NCBI GenBank assembly: GCA_016720905.1
Contig: JADKJT010000009.1
Location: forward strand, 124,001-188,000
Direction of reading: 5' to 3'
Source: Gemmatimonadaceae bacterium
GTDB taxonomy: Bacteria > Gemmatimonadota > Gemmatimonadetes > Gemmatimonadales > Gemmatimonadaceae
Length of the DNA stretch: 64,000 nucleotides
In this document: positions 60,803 through 64,000 of the stretch, one piece after another
How positions within the stretch are numbered: position 1 is the first letter of the stretch
Layout: every line of letters begins with the position of its first letter
The notes under the pieces: model-generated
Seen by the model: the letters and a program-made list of their open reading frames with translations, nothing else
The model's database searches: none
What the model was told of the DNA's origin: nothing
Translations under genes and position numbers: made by a program

Positions 60803-61666
60803 ATGGAGACACACACGATTTCGCGTCGCAACGTCTTGCAGATGCTGGCGGCTGGAGTGGCCGGTGGCGCCCTGCTGCCGCGACTCGCCACGGCACGCGC
60901 AGGCACCGCTGACGAGGCGCGGCGCATTGAGCGCATCGGGTTGCAGTTGTACACGGTGCGGACTGCGATGACCAAGGATCTCGAAGGCACCATCGCCGCC
61001 GTGGCGGCGGCGGGCATTACCGAACTCGAATTCGCCGGCTACTACAACAAGCCGGCGACATGGTGGCGAGACCTGATGAAGTCGCATGGCATGACGTCGC
61101 CCTCGACGCATATCGGGTTGCCGAAAACCGACGCCGAGTGGGAGCCGCATTTCGCCATGGCGAATGGCATGGGGCATGACTGCGTGATCGTGCCGTCGTT
61201 TGGTTCGGAGTTCCGTGGTGAGGGCGGGTACAAACGACTGGCGGATCGGCTCAACAGCAGCGGGGAACTGGCGAAAAAGGCCGGCCTGCGGATGGGCTAT
61301 CACAATCACGATGCCGAATTTGCGCCGCAGGCCGTCGGAACCAACGGCTTCGAGATCCTGGTGGCCAACACCGATCCCAAGTTGGTGGATTTCGAGCTCG
61401 ATCTGTATTGGGCGGTGAAGGCGGGTCAGGATCCGCTCAAGCTCATCGCCGCGCACCCCAAACGCATCGCCTACTGCCATGTGAAGGATGCCGGCCCGGC
61501 GCCGGAACTGGCGATGATGGACGTCGGTGCCGGCACGATCGATTTCAAGACGATACTCAAGGCCGCGCGCAAGGTGGGACTCAAGCACTGGTACATCGAG
61601 CACGATGCGCCCAAGGACGCGTTGGCGTCGATCACAGCCAGCGCCGCGGCGTTGAAGAAGCTGTAG
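60803..61666 (+). CDS. Tat-exported sugar phosphate isomerase/epimerase-like TIM-barrel protein
   Basis: The 287-aa protein has a twin-arginine signal (ISRRNVLQMLAAGVAGG). The AP-endonuclease-2/xylose-isomerase-like barrel shows IGLQLYTVRTAM, ITELEFAGYYNKP, GYHNHDAEFAP, DFELDLYWAVKAGQDPL and YCHVKDAG, with metal ligands from the Glu, His and Asp in these strands. Periplasmic members are often linked to sugar or inositol metabolism; the substrate is unknown. A GGAGGAAT ribosome binding site overlaps the end of the GNAT gene. Confidence 0.88.
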   Translation: METHTISRRNVLQMLAAGVAGGALLPRLATARAGTADEARRIERIGLQLYTVRTAMTKDLEGTIAAVAAAGITELEFAGYYNKPATWWRDLMKSHGMTSPSTHIGLPKTDAEWEPHFAMANGMGHDCVIVPSFGSEFRGEGGYKRLADRLNSSGELAKKAGLRMGYHNHDAEFAPQAVGTNGFEILVANTDPKLVDFELDLYWAVKAGQDPLKLIAAHPKRIAYCHVKDAGPAPELAMMDVGAGTIDFKTILKAARKVGLKHWYIEHDAPKDALASITASAAALKKL

Positions 61667-61682
61667 GCGTTTCGCGACGCCC

Positions 61683-62324
61683 ATGCAGGACGAGATTGCG
61701 CACGCCTACGATCGCTGGGCGGTCTCGTATGATACGGACCGCAATCCCACGCGTGATCTTGATGGACAGGTGTTGCGGCAGAGCGCGCTGCCGGTTGACG
61801 GGGCCGATGTGCTTGAGCTGGGGTGTGGCACCGGCAAGAACACGGTGTGGCTGGCATCACGCGCGCGTGACGTCACCGCCATGGATTTCTCGCCGGGCAT
61901 GCTGGCGCGCGCGCGTCGTCGTGTGATTGGCGATCATGTGCATTTCGTCAAACACGACGTGCGCGAACCGTGGCCGGTGGCATCGCTCGGCATCGACGTG
62001 GTTGTCGGCAACCTCGTGCTTGAACACGTCGAGCGGTTGGCGCCGGTGTTTCATGAAGCGGCACGGGTGCTGCGCACGGGTGGCACGCTGTGGCTGTGCG
62101 AATTGCACCCATTTCGACAGTGGCGCGGCGGGCAGGCCCATTTTACTGCCGCCGATACCGGTGACGTGGTGCACGTCCCGGCCTATCTGCACGCCGTAAG
62201 CGACTACGTCAACGGCGGACTCGCCGCAGGCCTGACGCTGGTACACCTGGGTGAGTCGCTTGAGGACGACGTGGAGTCCGGGGCGCTGCCTCGGCTCTTG
62301 TCAGTGCGTTTCCTCAAGCAGTAA
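61683..62324 (+). CDS. Class I SAM-dependent methyltransferase
   Basis: The 213-aa enzyme has motif I VLELGCGTGKNTVWLA, the acidic-loop motif VTAMDFSPGML, and VVVGNLVLEHVERLAPVFHEAARVLRTGGTLWLCE. It is of the UbiE/BioC-like Methyltransf_11 type. LHPFRQWRGGQAHF resembles small-molecule methyltransferases. Substrate unknown. It begins 16 bp after the TIM-barrel gene and is likely the last gene of the forward set 59445-62324. Confidence 0.9.
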   Translation: MQDEIAHAYDRWAVSYDTDRNPTRDLDGQVLRQSALPVDGADVLELGCGTGKNTVWLASRARDVTAMDFSPGMLARARRRVIGDHVHFVKHDVREPWPVASLGIDVVVGNLVLEHVERLAPVFHEAARVLRTGGTLWLCELHPFRQWRGGQAHFTAADTGDVVHVPAYLHAVSDYVNGGLAAGLTLVHLGESLEDDVESGALPRLLSVRFLKQ

Positions 62325-62349
62325 TCCCACCACCTCGTGTGCGCCCGAG

Positions 62350-62784
62350 CTACGGTCGCAGCGGATTGACACAGGGGTATCGTCGCGTTGGGATCGCGAC
62401 CGGTGATCCAGGCGGATTCGCGGCCGCGGAATCCATAGTGGCGCGCGACGTCGCCAATTGCTGGCCGGGCGCGAACGCAACCGGCATCGGACACTCCAGC
62501 GACACGGCGGGGCGGTCCGCTGGCGCAACCAGCACTACGGTCGGTTTGACGCCGCCGTCGATCGTGCGCCGCCAGCCAGAGGCGGTCGACCACGGCGCAT
62601 TCGCCGCCGCCAATGCTGAACTGCCCGCCGTGCCGGTGAGCCCTGACAGCCGGTACGTTCGGAGCGCCGAGTCGGCCATTCGGGCCCAGTGACTGTTATC
62701 CGTCTGAGCATGCGCCAGGCGTCCCATCAGCGTCAATGCGCCCATCGCTACAAGCGCTCTTGCAATTGCGCGGCTTCGTCCCAT
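62350..62784 (-). CDS. Secreted hypothetical protein
   Basis: The 144-aa protein starts at 62784 with a signal peptide (AIARALVAMGALTLMGRLAHAQ). The mature part is Ala/Pro/Thr-rich (LSGLTGTAGSSALAAANAP, TIDGGVKPTVVLVAPADRPAV). I recognise no family. It is convergent with the methyltransferase (25 bp apart) and divergent from the amidohydrolase (49 bp), leaving little room for promoters. Confidence 0.65.
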   Translation of the reverse strand: MGRSRAIARALVAMGALTLMGRLAHAQTDNSHWARMADSALRTYRLSGLTGTAGSSALAAANAPWSTASGWRRTIDGGVKPTVVLVAPADRPAVSLECPMPVAFAPGQQLATSRATMDSAAANPPGSPVAIPTRRYPCVNPLRP

Positions 62785-62833
62785 GTTCGCAGTCACGGTT
62801 CCTCCTCGGCTTTCGACACCCGACAATCACACC

Positions 62834-64000
62834 ATGGTTGCCTACCTCGCCCTTCCGCGTGCTCGTATGCTCACGCCCGCCCTCATACTGGCGCTGATAG
62901 GGCCGGGTGGCAAGACGCTGCAGGCGCAGCGACCGCCCATTGGACCGTCTGTTCGCTCGTTCGTGCGAGTGGATACCACGGCATTCGCCCTGACCAACGT
63001 CCGCGTCATTGATGGCACGGGGGCACCGGCGCGCGAGGCGCAAACGGTGCTGGTGCGCGATGGTCGCATTGTCGCGGTCGGCGCGTCGACTTCGGTCACT
63101 ATTCCGGTCGGCACGCAGGTGATCGATCTGACCGGCAAGAGCGTCATCCCGGGGCTGGTCATGGTCCACGAGCATCTGTTCTATCCCACCGGTCCGGGTA
63201 TCTACGGGAATCTGACGGAGAGTTTTTCGCGACTGTATCTGGCGGGTGGGGTCACCTCGATGCGCACGGGTGGCAACATGAACGGCTACAGCGAGCTGCT
63301 GGTAGCCAAGGCCATTGCCAAGGGCGAGAAGGCGGGCCCGTGGATTGATGCCACGGCGCCGTATCTGGAAGGACCCGGCATGAACTTCGCCCAGGTTCGC
63401 GTGCTCGCGGATTCAACCGACGCGCGCAAACATGTGGAGTACTGGGCCGAGCAGGGCGCGACGTCGTTCAAGGCGTACATGAACATCACGCGCGACGAAC
63501 TGCGCGCGTCGACGAAGGCGGCGCACGCCCGTGGTCTCAAGGTGACCGGACATCTGTGCTCGGTCACGTATCGTGAAGCGGCCGATGCCGGCATCGATGA
63601 CCTTGAGCACGGCTTCTTCGCCATGAACGATTTCGTCCCCAACAAGCCACTCGATCGGTGTGTGTCGCGCGGCGGCGCGGCGCAGTCCACCATGGCGGCG
63701 CTCGATCCTGCGGCGAGCGAGGTGCAGTCGCTGTTCACGTATCTCATTGATCGCCATGTGGTGGTCACCTCCACGCTCACCATCTTCGAAACATTCACGC
63801 CGGGGCGCCCGATGCCGCCGGGGCTGGATGTGCTGCTGCCTCAGTTGCGCGAGCAATTCGAGCAGCGCTTCGCCGTGACCGCCACGTCCACGCAATCGCC
63901 GTACACGGCTGCGTTTCCCAAGGGCATGGCTATGGAACGCGCCTTCGCCAAGGCCGGCGGCACGCTGGTGGTTGGCACTGATCCCACCGGGGGTGGCGGA
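62834..64000 (+). CDS. Secreted amidohydrolase, 3' end outside window
   Basis: The open frame begins at ATG 62834 and runs 389 codons to the window end without a stop. After a signal-like N terminus the amidohydrolase fold is clear: TNVRVIDGTGAPAREAQTVLVRDGRIVAVG, then metal site HEH in VMVHEHLFYP, FKAYMNI with a possible carbamylated Lys, VTGHLCS and LEHGFF His ligands, and the beginning of the last Asp block (VVGTDPTG). It resembles secreted imidazolonepropionase-like or prolidase-like amidohydrolases, which cleave amide bonds in cyclic or peptide substrates. Substrate unknown. Confidence 0.88.
   Translation, partial: MVAYLALPRARMLTPALILALIGPGGKTLQAQRPPIGPSVRSFVRVDTTAFALTNVRVIDGTGAPAREAQTVLVRDGRIVAVGASTSVTIPVGTQVIDLTGKSVIPGLVMVHEHLFYPTGPGIYGNLTESFSRLYLAGGVTSMRTGGNMNGYSELLVAKAIAKGEKAGPWIDATAPYLEGPGMNFAQVRVLADSTDARKHVEYWAEQGATSFKAYMNITRDELRASTKAAHARGLKVTGHLCSVTYREAADAGIDDLEHGFFAMNDFVPNKPLDRCVSRGGAAQSTMAALDPAASEVQSLFTYLIDRHVVVTSTLTIFETFTPGRPMPPGLDVLLPQLREQFEQRFAVTATSTQSPYTAAFPKGMAMERAFAKAGGTLVVGTDPTGGGG

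Overview
The window is GC-rich, densely coded DNA. It carries many secreted or lipoprotein hydrolases, a SusC/SusD pair, an ADOP-type FtsX permease, two penicillin-acylase-family proteins, two M28 peptidases and two serine hydrolases of the class C beta-lactamase family. This mixture fits a Gram-negative of the phylum Gemmatimonadota (Gemmatimonas-like). That assignment is inferred from protein style; no rRNA or tRNA gene is visible to confirm it.

Region 1 (1-11640). After the 3' end of a penicillin acylase and an M28 peptidase comes a complete, collinear quinohemoprotein amine dehydrogenase (QHNDH) locus in the order qhpG-A-D-C-B-F-E. It encodes a flavin monooxygenase, the diheme cytochrome alpha subunit, a radical SAM/SPASM thioether-forming enzyme, the small gamma subunit that becomes the cysteine tryptophylquinone (CTQ) carrier, the beta-propeller subunit, an ABC exporter and a subtilisin-like leader protease. 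Every residue expected to form the CTQ and the three Cys-to-Asp/Glu thioether bridges is present at the spacing I recall for the Paracoccus gamma subunit. This is the most distinctive system in the window. The operon ends in a long inverted repeat.

Region 2 (11641-25850). Two reverse-strand genes are broken by single-base indels in G runs (a beta-propeller gene and a DUF1624-like membrane acyltransferase). Next come rluB, a membrane methyltransferase, a heptamer tandem repeat, a sulfurtransferase and a lipoprotein metallophosphoesterase. A reverse-strand set of five genes follows (lipoprotein, GH43 glycosidase, small membrane protein, ABC ATPase, ABC permease), then the ADOP permease.

Region 3 (25851-40623). 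A SusC/SusD pair is followed by a class V aminotransferase with a peroxiredoxin, a serine hydrolase that overlaps the peroxiredoxin 5' end head to head, and a rhomboid protease. A nucleotidyltransferase with a small partner protein resembles a toxin-antitoxin pair. An Lrp regulator is divergent from arginase and ornithine aminotransferase, and a DUF5916 outer-membrane protein follows.

Region 4 (40624-64000). This stretch holds a VOC protein, a serine hydrolase coupled to a KirBac channel and a second penicillin acylase, a SNF2 helicase, a DinB protein, a TolB-propeller/gamma-glutamyltransferase fusion, a HEAT/cyclophilin fusion, an M28 peptidase, a PagL-like lipid A deacylase, an S41 peptidase, a GNAT, a Tat-exported TIM-barrel protein, a methyltransferase and a 3'-truncated amidohydrolase. 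Heptanucleotide tandem repeats and very long intergenic hairpins recur across the window; one repeat tract lies in frame inside the gamma-glutamyltransferase.
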